NCBI RefSeq assembly: GCF_900109455.1
Contig: NZ_FOAG01000005.1
Coordinates: 186,001 to 250,000 of the forward strand
DNA from: Roseovarius azorensis
Lineage (GTDB): Bacteria > Pseudomonadota > Alphaproteobacteria > Rhodobacterales > Rhodobacteraceae
Length of the DNA: 64,000 nucleotides
Direction: 5' to 3'
Part shown: positions 36,794 to 45,661 of the stretch, piece by piece
Position numbering within the stretch: position 1 is the first letter of the stretch
How the letters are laid out: every line of letters starts with the position of its first letter
Translations under genes and position numbers: made by a program
Notes under the pieces: generated by a model
Database searches by the model: none
What the model saw: the letters and a program-made list of their open reading frames with translations, nothing else
Told to the model about the DNA's origin: nothing

Positions 36794-37765
36794 TTAGTCG
36801 ATCCAGCCCTTCTCCTTGTAATACTTCGCGGCACCGGGATGCAGTGGGGCTGACAGACCGGCAGTAATCATTTCCTCGGGCTCAAGATTGGCAAAGGCCG
36901 GGTGAAGGCCCTTGAACTCGTCAAAGTTCTCGAACACGCCCGCAACCACCGCATAGACCGCATCTTCCGATACATCCGTCGAGGACACGAAAGTTGCCCC
37001 GACGCCAAAGGTGGTCACATCCGCATCGCTCCCGCGATACATGCCGCCGGGCACCGTGGCCGAACGGTAATAGGCGTTCTCGGCAATCAGCTTGTCGATC
37101 GCCGGACCTGTCACATCGACCAGAACGCTGTCACAGGCGGTCGTAGCCTCCTGGATGGTGCCCGACGGGTGGCCCACGGTGAACACGATCGCATCCACCT
37201 GATTGTCACAGAGCGCCGCCGACTGCTCGGCCGGCTTCAACTCTGCCGCCAGCGCGAAATCGGACGTGCTCCAGCCAAGTTCGGCCATCACCACCTCAAA
37301 CGTGCCACGCGCGCCCGAGCCGGGATTGCCCAAATTGACCCGCTTGCCCTTCAGATCGTCAAACGTCTTGATCCCCGAATCGGCGCGCGCCACTACGGTG
37401 AACGGTTCGGGGTGGATCGAAAACACCGCCCGCAGATCCTCGTAAGGGCCGTTCGCCTCGAACTGTGAGGTCCCATGATAGGCGTGATGCTGCCAGTCCG
37501 ATTGCACCACCCCGAATTCAAGTTCACGCTCGCGGATCGTGTTGATGTTGTAGATCGACCCGCCGGTCGATTCCACCGAACAGCGAATACCATGCTCCTT
37601 GCGGTCCTTGTTGACCAGACGACAGATTGCTCCGCCCGTGGGATAATACACCCCCGTCACACCGCCAGTGCCAATGGTGATGAATTCCTCCGCCTGCGCC
37701 GCCGGGGCCGCAACCGCAGCAAAGGCCGCCGCGCAGACTATGAATTTGAAACGTGAAAACATCAT
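36794..37765 (-). CDS. TAXI family TRAP transporter solute-binding protein
   Basis: A 323-residue periplasmic protein with a Sec signal peptide (cleavage near AAQAEE at residue 26). The N-terminus of the mature form, TIGTGGVTGVYYPTGGAICRLVN, is the hallmark of TAXI binding proteins, and a later NLGNPGSGARGTFEVVM shapes the ligand pocket. Ligands of this family are poorly known. It is the first gene of the operon with the fused permease and Usp genes, 33 bp after the RpiR gene. Confidence 0.92.
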   Translation of the reverse strand: MMFSRFKFIVCAAAFAAVAAPAAQAEEFITIGTGGVTGVYYPTGGAICRLVNKDRKEHGIRCSVESTGGSIYNINTIRERELEFGVVQSDWQHHAYHGTSQFEANGPYEDLRAVFSIHPEPFTVVARADSGIKTFDDLKGKRVNLGNPGSGARGTFEVVMAELGWSTSDFALAAELKPAEQSAALCDNQVDAIVFTVGHPSGTIQEATTACDSVLVDVTGPAIDKLIAENAYYRSATVPGGMYRGSDADVTTFGVGATFVSSTDVSEDAVYAVVAGVFENFDEFKGLHPAFANLEPEEMITAGLSAPLHPGAAKYYKEKGWID

Positions 37766-37798
37766 TTTCTCCCTTTTTGTTGATGTTTATTTGATCGT

Positions 37799-38662
37799 TC
37801 AGCCGTCCCAGACCTCCTGCAGACGGCGGTTGCTCTCTTCGATCCGGCCAATCCGTGTGCGGGCTTCGGGCCCGGCGCGGCTGACCAGCATGCCGACCAT
37901 GGTTTCAACCAGAACCATCGTCGCCACATAGCTTGAATAGAAATGCGGGCTGTCCGTGGGCACGACAAAACCTGCCCCGGCATGCCGCAGGGCCGGACAG
38001 GCGTGGGTATCGGTGATGACCACAACATAAGCCCCTTGTGCCTGCGCCGCCTCGGCGGCCCGGATCGCCCGCATGGAAAACGGCGGCTTGGTCACAACCA
38101 CCACCACGTCACGCGCATCGAGATCGGTCAGCCCGGACCCGACAGAGGCCCCCATACGGCCCGCCATCGCCCAGTTGGCGGACACGAAGTTCGCCATATA
38201 GGCGAAATACTCGACAATCCCGGTCGAGCCTAATGCACCGACCAGAACGACATGGCGCGCCCGGTGCAGACGGTCCACCGCCTGTTCCAGAAGATCGCGG
38301 TCGATCTCTTGGGAAAGGGTCTGCAGATTACCCTGACAGGCCGCCAGGTGGGCGTCGAAAAATGCCATTTCACCAGTGGCATGCGCGGCCTGCAATCTCT
38401 CGGCGCGTTCCGCAAAGCTGTTGACACGGCGGCCAATCTTGGCGCGCATGACCTCGCGCAACTCTTCAAAGCTCGCGTAATCGAGTGCTCGCGCCATGCG
38501 CGAAAACGTGGCAGGAGCCAACCCGCTCTCCTGTGCAACAGCACGCAGCGACCGGGTCGCCGTGTCTACGGGGTGGGCCGCCACATATTCACCCGCACGC
38601 CGCAGTTTCTCACTCAGCGCCTCGTAGTTTTCAGCCAGCCTTTGTTCGAACGCGCCCGGCAA
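37799..38662 (-). CDS. RpiR family transcriptional regulator (HTH + SIS)
   Basis: A 287-residue protein with an N-terminal RpiR helix-turn-helix (SLRAVAQESGLAPATFSRMARALDYASF, residues 43-70) and a SIS domain (VVLVGALGSTGIVEYFAY onward). SIS domains usually bind phosphosugars, but Roseobacter relatives also control amino acid and sulfonate genes. It precedes the TAXI operon on the same strand and is divergent from a class III aminotransferase, so both are likely targets. Confidence 0.9.
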   Translation of the reverse strand: MPGAFEQRLAENYEALSEKLRRAGEYVAAHPVDTATRSLRAVAQESGLAPATFSRMARALDYASFEELREVMRAKIGRRVNSFAERAERLQAAHATGEMAFFDAHLAACQGNLQTLSQEIDRDLLEQAVDRLHRARHVVLVGALGSTGIVEYFAYMANFVSANWAMAGRMGASVGSGLTDLDARDVVVVVTKPPFSMRAIRAAEAAQAQGAYVVVITDTHACPALRHAGAGFVVPTDSPHFYSSYVATMVLVETMVGMLVSRAGPEARTRIGRIEESNRRLQEVWDG

Positions 38663-38724
38663 GGTCTACCCCCTGAGTCCAGCCCAATGAGAGCGTTTCA
38701 TCTGTTTCATATCTTGTCAATATA

Positions 38725-38740
38725 TGAATCATATGTTTCA
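38725..38740. promoter_or_regulatory. Candidate RpiR operator
   Basis: TGAATCATATGTTTCA is a 16-bp palindrome with one mismatched pair (TGAA-N-CATATG-N-TTCA). It lies between the divergent RpiR and aminotransferase genes, 29 bp before the aminotransferase start. TTTCAT repeats just upstream (38696-38710) could form a second site. TGAA/TTCA ends suit RpiR-type operators. Confidence 0.5.
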
Positions 38741-38768
38741 CTGCGGCGCAGCCAAACCGGAGCCGACG

Positions 38769-40091
38769 ATGTCCCACGTCTTTCCCCGCCATACCCGGAT
38801 TCGCCCACCAATCGCCGCGCGCGGCGAGGGGGCATATATATATGACAACACCGGCAAAGCCTATCTTGACGGCTCAGGTGGCGCGGCCGTGTCGTGTCTT
38901 GGCCATTCCGATCCGGATGTCACCGCCGCGATCAAGGCCCAGGCCGACCGACTCGCCTTTGCCCATACCGGATTTTTCACCTCGGAGCCTGCCGAAGCGC
39001 TCGCCAACCGATTGATTGCGCATGCGCCAGAGGGCATAGACAGGGTCTATTTCGTCTCTGGCGGGTCCGAGGCGGTGGAATCGGCACTCAAGCTCGCGCG
39101 CCAGTATTTTCTTGAGATCGGCCAGCCGACGCGCCACCGATTCATCGCGCGGCGGCAAAGTTATCATGGAAATACGCTGGGTGCGCTTGCCACAGGCGGA
39201 AATGCCTGGCGGCGCGAACCCTTTGCGCCGTTGATGGTCGAGACCTCGCATATCTCGCCCTGCTACGAATACCGCGACCGCCAGGATGGCGAATCGCCCG
39301 AGGATTACGGCCTGCGCGTCGCCGATGAGCTGGAAACGGAAATCCTGCGTCTCGGGCCGGAAAACGTGATCGGCTTCGTCGCTGAGCCAGTGGTTGGGGC
39401 CACTCTCGGCGCGGTCCCGCCGGTGCCGGGATATTTCACCCGAATCCGCCAGATTTGCGACACACATGGTCTACTCCTGATCCTTGATGAGGTGATGTGC
39501 GGCATGGGGCGCACCGGCACGCTCTTTGCCTGCGAGCAGGACGGCGTGCGCCCCGATATCGTGACCATCGCCAAGGGGCTGGGCGCGGGTTATCAGCCGA
39601 TTGGCGCGATGCTCTGCTCTGACACGATCTATCAGGCGATCGAGGCGGGATCGGGCTTTTTCCAGCACGGCCACACCTATATCGGGCACCCGATGGCCTG
39701 CGCCGCCGCCGATGTTGTGGTGGAAAAGCTGACCACCGGCGGAATGACCGCGCGCGCCGCAGTCATGGGCGGGAAACTCGATACCGCCCTGCACACTACA
39801 TTTGGCCAGCATCCGCATATCGGTGACATTCGCGGGCGTGGCATGTTTCGCGGACTGGAGATCGTCGAGGACCGCGCCACCAAAACCCCTTTCGCGCCTG
39901 AGCGCGGCATCAGCAAGGCGGTGAAAAAGGCGGCGTTCGAGGCGGGGTTGATCTGCTATCCGATGGGAGGCACGATTGACGGGCGACGCGGCGATCATGT
40001 GCTGATCGCGCCGCCCTTCATCCTGACCGAGGCGCAGATCGACGAGTTGACGGGCAAACTGTCGGCGGCCTTTGCACAAATCCTCGGATGA
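38769..40091 (+). CDS. Class III PLP-dependent aminotransferase
   Basis: A 440-residue aspartate-aminotransferase-fold enzyme. It has the GGSEAVESALKLARQYF region, LILDEVMCGMGRTG with the PLP-binding Asp and IVTIAKGLGAGYQP with the Schiff-base Lys. It would remove an amino group from an omega-amino compound. The start at 38769 (MSHVFPRH) has CCGGAG upstream; an earlier ATG at 38724 lies inside the candidate operator. The TRAP-TAXI system next door may import the substrate or a relative of it. It converges on tctA. Confidence 0.9.
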   Translation: MSHVFPRHTRIRPPIAARGEGAYIYDNTGKAYLDGSGGAAVSCLGHSDPDVTAAIKAQADRLAFAHTGFFTSEPAEALANRLIAHAPEGIDRVYFVSGGSEAVESALKLARQYFLEIGQPTRHRFIARRQSYHGNTLGALATGGNAWRREPFAPLMVETSHISPCYEYRDRQDGESPEDYGLRVADELETEILRLGPENVIGFVAEPVVGATLGAVPPVPGYFTRIRQICDTHGLLLILDEVMCGMGRTGTLFACEQDGVRPDIVTIAKGLGAGYQPIGAMLCSDTIYQAIEAGSGFFQHGHTYIGHPMACAAADVVVEKLTTGGMTARAAVMGGKLDTALHTTFGQHPHIGDIRGRGMFRGLEIVEDRATKTPFAPERGISKAVKKAAFEAGLICYPMGGTIDGRRGDHVLIAPPFILTEAQIDELTGKLSAAFAQILG

Positions 40092-40130
40092 CACCTCTGC
40101 CGCGCGCTACGACGTGACCCCTGCGGCGCC

Positions 40131-41621
40131 TCACCCCTTGTCGCGCGCCTTGTCCAGCGTGCCACGGGTAATGGCCACGACGGTCAACGCTGTCAGCCCC
40201 CAAAAGAACCAGGTGATCGGACCGCGCAGCAGGATCTCGGGGCTGCCGCCCGACATCAGCATCGCCTGACGGAAATTATCCTCAAGCAGAGGCCCGAGGA
40301 TGAAGGCGATGAGGAACGGTGCTGCGGGAATGTGGTAGCGCCCCATGGCAAAGCCGACCCAGCCCATCACGAACATCACGCCCACGTCAAAAATGTTGTT
40401 GTTGACCGCAAAGACCCCGTAGGTGCACAGCACCAGCACCGTCGGCATCAGAATGCGCTTGGGAATATCCGCCGCCGGCTTGAAGCCCCGGATTGCAAGG
40501 CCGCCGATGACAAACAGCAGCGCCGAACTGAAGATCAGGCCGATGAAGAGACCATAGATGATATCCACATTCATCACAAACATCATTGGCCCCGGTTGCA
40601 ACCCATGGACCATGAACGCCCCGATGATGATCGCGGTGATCACATCACCCGGCACGCCAAGCGCCAGCAGCGGAATGAGTGTGGCCCCGGCAACGCCATT
40701 GTTGCCCGCCTCTGAGGCGGCGACGCCTTCGATCTCGCCCTTGCCGAAATTGGCCTTGTTGGGCGATTTGCGCCGCGCCTCGGAATAGGACAGGAATGCC
40801 GCCGGGGCGGCCCCGATACCGGGAATCGAGCCAAGGAACACGCCGATGAAACTGCCCCGGACGATGGATTTGAAGCAGCGCCGGTATTCGGCGAAAGTAA
40901 CCCATTTGCTGCCCAGTTTCTGCACCGTGCCGATATGTCCCGTCGGATGCCAGACGGTGTTGATGATCTCGGGAATGGCGAAGAGGCCGATCAGTACGGC
41001 GATAAAGTTAAGCCCCCCCATCAGGCTGGGATCGCCAAAGGTAAAGCGGTTGGTGCCATAGATCAGGTCAAGCCCGATGGTGGCCAGCAACAGCCCCAGC
41101 AGCGCCGAGAGCGCTCCACGCAGCAGGCTGTCACCCGACACACCGGCAATGATGGTGAGCGAAAACAGAATGAGCGCAAAGAACTCGGGCGGACCAAAGC
41201 TGAGCGCAAAGGAGGCGAGCCAGCCGGCAAAGAGGATGAGCGCCAGATTCGAAATGAGATCGGCAGTGCAGGATGCCCAGAGCGCCATGCCAAGCGCGCG
41301 CCCCGCCTCGCCACGCGCCGCCATCGGGTGCCCGTCCAGCACGGTTGCCGATGATGCGGGCGTGCCCGGTGTCTTGATCAGGATTGCCGGGATGGAGCCG
41401 CCAAAAATGCCGCCCTTGTAAACGCCCAGCAGCAGCAGGATACCGTTGATCGCCTCCATCGGAAAGGTAAATGGCAGCGCCAGCGCCACCGCCATTGTTG
41501 CCGAGACACCGGGAATCGCACCACCAATCACGCCAATCACCACCCCGATCGCGAGTGACAGAAACGCCTCGAAATTCCCCACCAGGGAGAAACCCGCCAT
41601 GATGCTGTCAATGAGGCTCAC
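40131..41621 (-). CDS. tctA: Tripartite tricarboxylate transporter, large permease
   Basis: A 496-residue inner-membrane protein with about eleven or twelve helices. The two conserved TctA regions are IPGVSATMAVALALPFTF near residue 35 with PGTPASSATVLDGHPMA, and SIPGIGAAPAAFLSYSEARR near residue 255. The start is GTG at 41621 in a GTGA overlap with tctB; upstream reading in this frame is antisense-like. It imports a carboxylate bound by TctC. Confidence 0.93.
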   Translation of the reverse strand: MSLIDSIMAGFSLVGNFEAFLSLAIGVVIGVIGGAIPGVSATMAVALALPFTFPMEAINGILLLLGVYKGGIFGGSIPAILIKTPGTPASSATVLDGHPMAARGEAGRALGMALWASCTADLISNLALILFAGWLASFALSFGPPEFFALILFSLTIIAGVSGDSLLRGALSALLGLLLATIGLDLIYGTNRFTFGDPSLMGGLNFIAVLIGLFAIPEIINTVWHPTGHIGTVQKLGSKWVTFAEYRRCFKSIVRGSFIGVFLGSIPGIGAAPAAFLSYSEARRKSPNKANFGKGEIEGVAASEAGNNGVAGATLIPLLALGVPGDVITAIIIGAFMVHGLQPGPMMFVMNVDIIYGLFIGLIFSSALLFVIGGLAIRGFKPAADIPKRILMPTVLVLCTYGVFAVNNNIFDVGVMFVMGWVGFAMGRYHIPAAPFLIAFILGPLLEDNFRQAMLMSGGSPEILLRGPITWFFWGLTALTVVAITRGTLDKARDKG

Positions 41622-42109
41622 GGCAGTCTCACAAACTCGCCCTGCGGGATCGCCACACCGGCGACATGCGCGAAAAAGGCATAGAGGAGGAGCGGCACCA
41701 GAACCGCGCAGACAAGAGCCGTCACCGGGTGGCGTGTCCGCACCAGAAAGGCGAGAGCGGCAAAGGACAGCATCGAGGTCCAGACCATGCCGATGCGAGA
41801 CAAGGCCCAAAAGGTGACGGCCATCAGGACCGCCATCGCCATCAGCCGCAATGCACCAGCGCGCGGGTCATCTATCGCCTCGTTGAGCGGTGCCTCGGAT
41901 GCGGACATGCGCCGCCCGAAAACCACCAGCCCCAGCCCCACCAGCCCGGTAAGTCCGCCCAACACATAGGGCCAGAAGCGTGGCGACAGTACGACATTTC
42001 GAATGTTGGTGGGTGAAGAGACCCAGTTCGGGATCGCATAGAACATCAAGAATGCCGCCACCAGCATCGCCCCTATGCCCAGTTGCATCTGTATTGCCCG
42101 TTGGTTCAC
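41618..42109 (-). CDS. tctB: Tripartite tricarboxylate transporter, small permease
   Basis: A 163-residue membrane protein with four helices, the usual TctB form. The start is taken as GTG at 42109 (MNQRAIQMQLG), with GAGGA-type sequence seven bases upstream; frames further upstream run through the tctC-tctB hairpin and lack family resemblance. It is translationally coupled to tctA. Confidence 0.85.
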   Translation of the reverse strand: MNQRAIQMQLGIGAMLVAAFLMFYAIPNWVSSPTNIRNVVLSPRFWPYVLGGLTGLVGLGLVVFGRRMSASEAPLNEAIDDPRAGALRLMAMAVLMAVTFWALSRIGMVWTSMLSFAALAFLVRTRHPVTALVCAVLVPLLLYAFFAHVAGVAIPQGEFVRLP

Positions 42110-42150
42110 TCCTGATCCTCCCCGATCAGTCTGCCTGCGGTTGTTGACCG

Positions 42151-42168
42151 GGCGCGGTTCACCGCGCC
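42151..42168. other. Intercistronic GC hairpin between tctC and tctB
   Basis: GGCGCGG and CCGCGCC form a perfect 7-bp stem with a 4-nt loop, 21 bp after the tctC stop in an 80-bp gap. No U-run follows. It belongs to the set of hairpins found directly behind binding-protein genes. Confidence 0.5.
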
Positions 42169-42189
42169 GACGGCCCGTGGGATCGGGCG

Positions 42190-43167
42190 TCAGCCTTCGA
42201 CGCGCATGCCCAGTTTGTCCACCAGCGCACGGAAGGTCTCGTATTGCTGCTGGATAAAGCTGTTGGCCTCTTCCGGACTCATCACATTGATCACCGAGCC
42301 GAGCGCGTTCATCTGCGCAACAAACTCCGGATCGCCTGCGGCGTCGATCATCCAGGCCCCCCATTTCGCCGCAACATCGTCGGGCAGGTCATCGGGTCCG
42401 GCAATGCCGGTCCAGCCCACCAGTTGTGTCAGATCAGGCTTGCCCAGATCCACTGCGGTTGGCGCATCAAAGCCCGCCACCGGTTCTGCGGTGGTGACGA
42501 GGATCGGTTTCAGTTGGCCGTTGGCAACAAATCCGGCCAGCGCCGAGGTGTTGGTGCAGATGAACGTGACCGTACCGTTCAGCACCGCTGTCGCCGCCTC
42601 ACCGCCGCCCTTCTGCGGGATATGGGTGGCTTTCTCAAGCGGGTTCTCGACGCCGAACTCATCCAGCACGAAGACCGCCGCCAGATGCAGCATCGAACCC
42701 ACGCCGGACGAGCTGTAACTGGTGCCTTCGGATTCCGTCATGGCAACCAGATCCTCAATCGTCTCGATGCCCGAATCCGAACGCACGGCACAGGCGACCG
42801 GGTTGATTTCATAGACCGTGACAAAGCGAAAATCGTCGAGCGTATAGGGCAGCGTCGCCTTCATCGCCGGATTGACGGTATGCGAACCCACCCGCGCAAA
42901 TAGCAGGGTATAGCCATCCGCCTTGGCATTCTGCACTGCCACCGACCCGGTGGCGCCGCCAGCGCCGGTGATGTTGGACATGACCAGCGGCTTGCCCACT
43001 GCGCGCCCCAGCGGCTCGGCAATGGCGCGTGCCGAAATATCGGTGGCCCCACCAGGACCATAGGGGATCACCATGTTGATCGGACGTTCGGGGTACTCTG
43101 CCAGCGCAGTCGTGGCGATCAGCCCCAGACCAAGGACACAGGTTGCACCAATCTTTCTCAATGTCAT
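42190..43167 (-). CDS. tctC: Tripartite tricarboxylate transporter substrate-binding protein
   Basis: A 325-residue periplasmic protein of the Bug/TctC family with a Sec signal peptide (cleavage after ALAEY near residue 24). YPERPINMVIPYGPGGATDISAR is the family hallmark, with the PGGATD loop that binds the carboxylate; GSHTVNPAM near residue 82 is the second loop. GGAGGAG lies upstream. The ligand could be a di- or tricarboxylate; the neighbouring dehydrogenase/hydratase operon favours a C4-C6 dicarboxylate. Confidence 0.92.
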   Translation of the reverse strand: MTLRKIGATCVLGLGLIATTALAEYPERPINMVIPYGPGGATDISARAIAEPLGRAVGKPLVMSNITGAGGATGSVAVQNAKADGYTLLFARVGSHTVNPAMKATLPYTLDDFRFVTVYEINPVACAVRSDSGIETIEDLVAMTESEGTSYSSSGVGSMLHLAAVFVLDEFGVENPLEKATHIPQKGGGEAATAVLNGTVTFICTNTSALAGFVANGQLKPILVTTAEPVAGFDAPTAVDLGKPDLTQLVGWTGIAGPDDLPDDVAAKWGAWMIDAAGDPEFVAQMNALGSVINVMSPEEANSFIQQQYETFRALVDKLGMRVEG

Positions 43168-43252
43168 CTTTTTCTCCTCCTTGCCGGTCTCGCGACCTTG
43201 TCAATGCTCATTGCAACGCCGTCACGAACAGTAGTATCCTTAAGAGAACCTT

Positions 43253-43267
43253 AATATAAGCAATATT
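43253..43267. promoter_or_regulatory. Candidate LysR-type operator between tctC and lysR genes
   Basis: AATATAAGCAATATT is a 15-bp inverted repeat (AATAT arms) in the 143-bp divergent region between tctC and the LysR gene. Length and symmetry match the T-N11-A rule for LysR recognition boxes. Confidence 0.5.
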
Positions 43268-43310
43268 CTGTTACATCTTAGGTGATAAAAGATTACGAAA
43301 GAGGACCAGC

Positions 43311-44219
43311 ATGTCAATTCGGCGCCTGCGGACCCTGATCGCGGTAGACGACCACAAGACCTTCAGCGCCGCGGCGGATGCGGTCTATATCACCCATGCC
43401 GCCGTCAGCCAGCAGATGCGCCTGCTGGAGGAGGAATGGCAGATCACCCTCTTCGACCGCAGCCGCCGCACCCCGCAGCTGACGCCTGCGGGCCGCGCCC
43501 TGGTGGCGCGCGCCAGAGAGATCGTGCGTGCCTATGACACGATCATCGCTTCGGTTCTCGGCGACGAGGGATTCAAGGGCGAGGTGTCGCTCGGCGCGGT
43601 GCCGATGACATTGACCGGGCTTACACCACTCTCGGTGCGGTTGCTGAAGGACAGCTATCCCGATCTGCATGTGCGGATCGTGCCCGGCATGACCACGCAG
43701 CTGATCGCAGAGGTAGAGCGCGGGGCGATTGATGCCGCGGTCCTGTCGCGGCAGGGTCCGCTGCCACCAGACATGAACCACGCCGATGTGGCACAGGAAC
43801 CGATGCAGCTACTCGCCTCCGAGGATGCGGTGGGCGAGGATGTCATCGACCTGTTGACCCGCTATCCCTTCATCCGCTTCAGCCGCGATGCTGTGGTGGG
43901 TGGCCTGATCGACAACTGGCTGCGCGAGAACAACATCAGCGTGAAGGTCACAATGGAATTGCAGGGACTCGAGGCAATCTCCAGCATGGTTCTGGCGGGC
44001 CTTGGCGTTTCGATCGTTCCGGCGCGCTGCGTGCGCGGCTTCAACCCACTACCGCTCAGACGTCTGCCCTTGCCCGAGGGTGCGCCCGTGCGGCAACTGA
44101 CACTTGCGTTTCGCCGCGACAACCCCCGCGTCCCGGTCATCCAAGAAATTCACAAGGCACTTCTGGGCGCGGTCAGGATCGGGGTATTCACCCCCGCCGA
44201 AAGAGGCAGCGCCGCGTGA
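43311..44219 (+). CDS. LysR family transcriptional regulator
   Basis: A 302-residue protein with an N-terminal HTH (TFSAAADAVYITHAAVSQQMRLLE) and a LysR effector-binding domain. It is divergent from tctCBA and ends in a GTGA overlap with the TauE-like gene. It probably controls carboxylate uptake and perhaps the dehydrogenase/hydratase operon that follows. AGAGGA precedes the start. Confidence 0.9.
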   Translation: MSIRRLRTLIAVDDHKTFSAAADAVYITHAAVSQQMRLLEEEWQITLFDRSRRTPQLTPAGRALVARAREIVRAYDTIIASVLGDEGFKGEVSLGAVPMTLTGLTPLSVRLLKDSYPDLHVRIVPGMTTQLIAEVERGAIDAAVLSRQGPLPPDMNHADVAQEPMQLLASEDAVGEDVIDLLTRYPFIRFSRDAVVGGLIDNWLRENNISVKVTMELQGLEAISSMVLAGLGVSIVPARCVRGFNPLPLRRLPLPEGAPVRQLTLAFRRDNPRVPVIQEIHKALLGAVRIGVFTPAERGSAA

Positions 44220-44959
44220 CTCCCGAGATTGCATTCTATGTGGTCGCCGGGGCGGCAGCGGGCGGGCTGATCAACGGGCTTGCCGGATTCGGCACGGCGC
44301 TCTTTGCGCTCGGGTTCTTTCTCAATGTCATGCCGCCGGTGCAGGCGGTGGCGGTGGTGGTGATCCTCTCGGCGCTCACCGGGCTACAGGGCGTCTGGAT
44401 CGTGCGCCACGCCATCGGCGCGAACAAGCGGCGGCTGGCGCGGTTTCTGCTCCCCGCGCTGGTGGGGATCCCGCTAGGGGTGCTCGTGCTCAGCGTGATC
44501 GAGGCGCGCAGCCTCAAGCTGGTGATCGCCGCATTTCTGCTGCTCTATGGCGGCTATTTCAGCCTGCGCAGCCGGTTGCCGAGATTCGAGAAACCAACGC
44601 CGGTCTGGGACATGCTGGTGGGGTTTTTCGGCGGTGTGCTGGGCGGGGCCGCCTCGCTCTCGGGGGCCCTGCCAATGATGTGGTGCGCGCTGCGCCCTTG
44701 GCCCCGGCACGAGACCCGCGCCGTCCTGCAACCCTTTAACGTGGTGGTGTTGGCGCTGACGGCGCTGATGCTGGCGCTAAAGGGAGCCTACACCCGCGAC
44801 ACGCTGACCCATCTGGCGATGGCTGTACCGGTGGCAATTCTGTCGGCACAGGTTGGAATAGCGGTTTTCAAGCGTCTGCCCGATGCCGCATTTCGTCGGT
44901 TGCTGATTGCGATGACCTTTGTGTCGGGCGCGGTGCTGATGCTGCGCGAAGTCCTGTGA
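44216..44959 (+). CDS. TauE/SafE family anion exporter/permease
   Basis: A 247-residue membrane protein with about eight helices in two related halves. GLINGLAGFGTALFALGFFLN near residue 20 and GFFGGVLGGAASLSGALPMMW near residue 143 are the repeated TauE motifs. The start is GTG overlapping the LysR stop. The family moves sulfite, sulfoacetate or organic acids; the link to the Tct and dehydrogenase genes suggests an organic acid. Confidence 0.87.
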   Translation: MTPEIAFYVVAGAAAGGLINGLAGFGTALFALGFFLNVMPPVQAVAVVVILSALTGLQGVWIVRHAIGANKRRLARFLLPALVGIPLGVLVLSVIEARSLKLVIAAFLLLYGGYFSLRSRLPRFEKPTPVWDMLVGFFGGVLGGAASLSGALPMMWCALRPWPRHETRAVLQPFNVVVLALTALMLALKGAYTRDTLTHLAMAVPVAILSAQVGIAVFKRLPDAAFRRLLIAMTFVSGAVLMLREVL

Positions 44960-44989
44960 CCGGAGCACGGTGCCGGGCCGAAGTCCGGT

Positions 44990-45661
44990 CTACCCTATCA
45001 CCTCATCCGAACGGTCATCCGTCTCGCCATAACGCTTGAGAACCGCCGGGCGGGTACCCTCGTAGACACGTTCCAGATTGGCAGCAATCTTGGCGTTCTC
45101 GCGTTCAAAGAGGCAATTTCCCTCCAGATCAGATGCCACGATGAACGGCCCCATCCGTTTGCAGCGGATGACCCACATCGCCTGCGCCAGGCCCAGTTCA
45201 TCCTGCCAATGCACCGCCTCGACCTTCTCGATCCCACGACCCAACAGCGCGCCGGTGCCGTAGCCCACGGTCGATAGGTAGATCGCGCCATTGGGGACAA
45301 AATAGGATTTGTAATCCTTCGACGACATGCCGCCCTTGCCGATGATCAGCTTGGCGCCGGTCTTGGCCATCCATTCGGGCAGCCATTTGGCAAAGCGGAA
45401 AGAGGCCGTGGCGGTCACCGCGCCCATGTCGAACGTGCCATCCTCGCGGATCGCGGCGGCAGGAGAGCAGTGGAAATTGGTGGCGCTCTGCCCCGGCAGT
45501 TCCATAGGGATATTCGCCTGCTCCTCCAGCGCGCGTTTATAGACTCCTTCGCGCGCGGTGTAGAGCAACCCGTCGAGATAGACGATATCGCCAAGGCGCA
45601 ATCCGGCCAGCGCCTCGGGCGCGGGCGTGGTACTCAGACGGATTTCGCGTGGTTTGCTCAT
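44990..45661 (-). CDS. Class I fumarase/L-tartrate dehydratase, beta subunit
   Basis: A 223-residue protein matching the C-terminal (Fumerase_C, swivelling) domain of iron-sulfur hydratases. GDIVYLDGLLYTAREGVYKR near residue 24 and KLIIGKGGMSS near residue 105 are typical. It forms an active enzyme only with the alpha subunit encoded just upstream (ATGA overlap). It adds water to an unsaturated dicarboxylate, or removes it. The start at 45661 (MSKPREIRL) is set by that overlap. Confidence 0.9.
   Translation of the reverse strand: MSKPREIRLSTTPAPEALAGLRLGDIVYLDGLLYTAREGVYKRALEEQANIPMELPGQSATNFHCSPAAAIREDGTFDMGAVTATASFRFAKWLPEWMAKTGAKLIIGKGGMSSKDYKSYFVPNGAIYLSTVGYGTGALLGRGIEKVEAVHWQDELGLAQAMWVIRCKRMGPFIVASDLEGNCLFERENAKIAANLERVYEGTRPAVLKRYGETDDRSDEVIG

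Noticed and set aside
41622-41810. N-terminal extension of tctA
   Set aside because: It lies within tctB in another frame and would give a non-family soluble leader; the GTG at 41621 gives normal TctA length.
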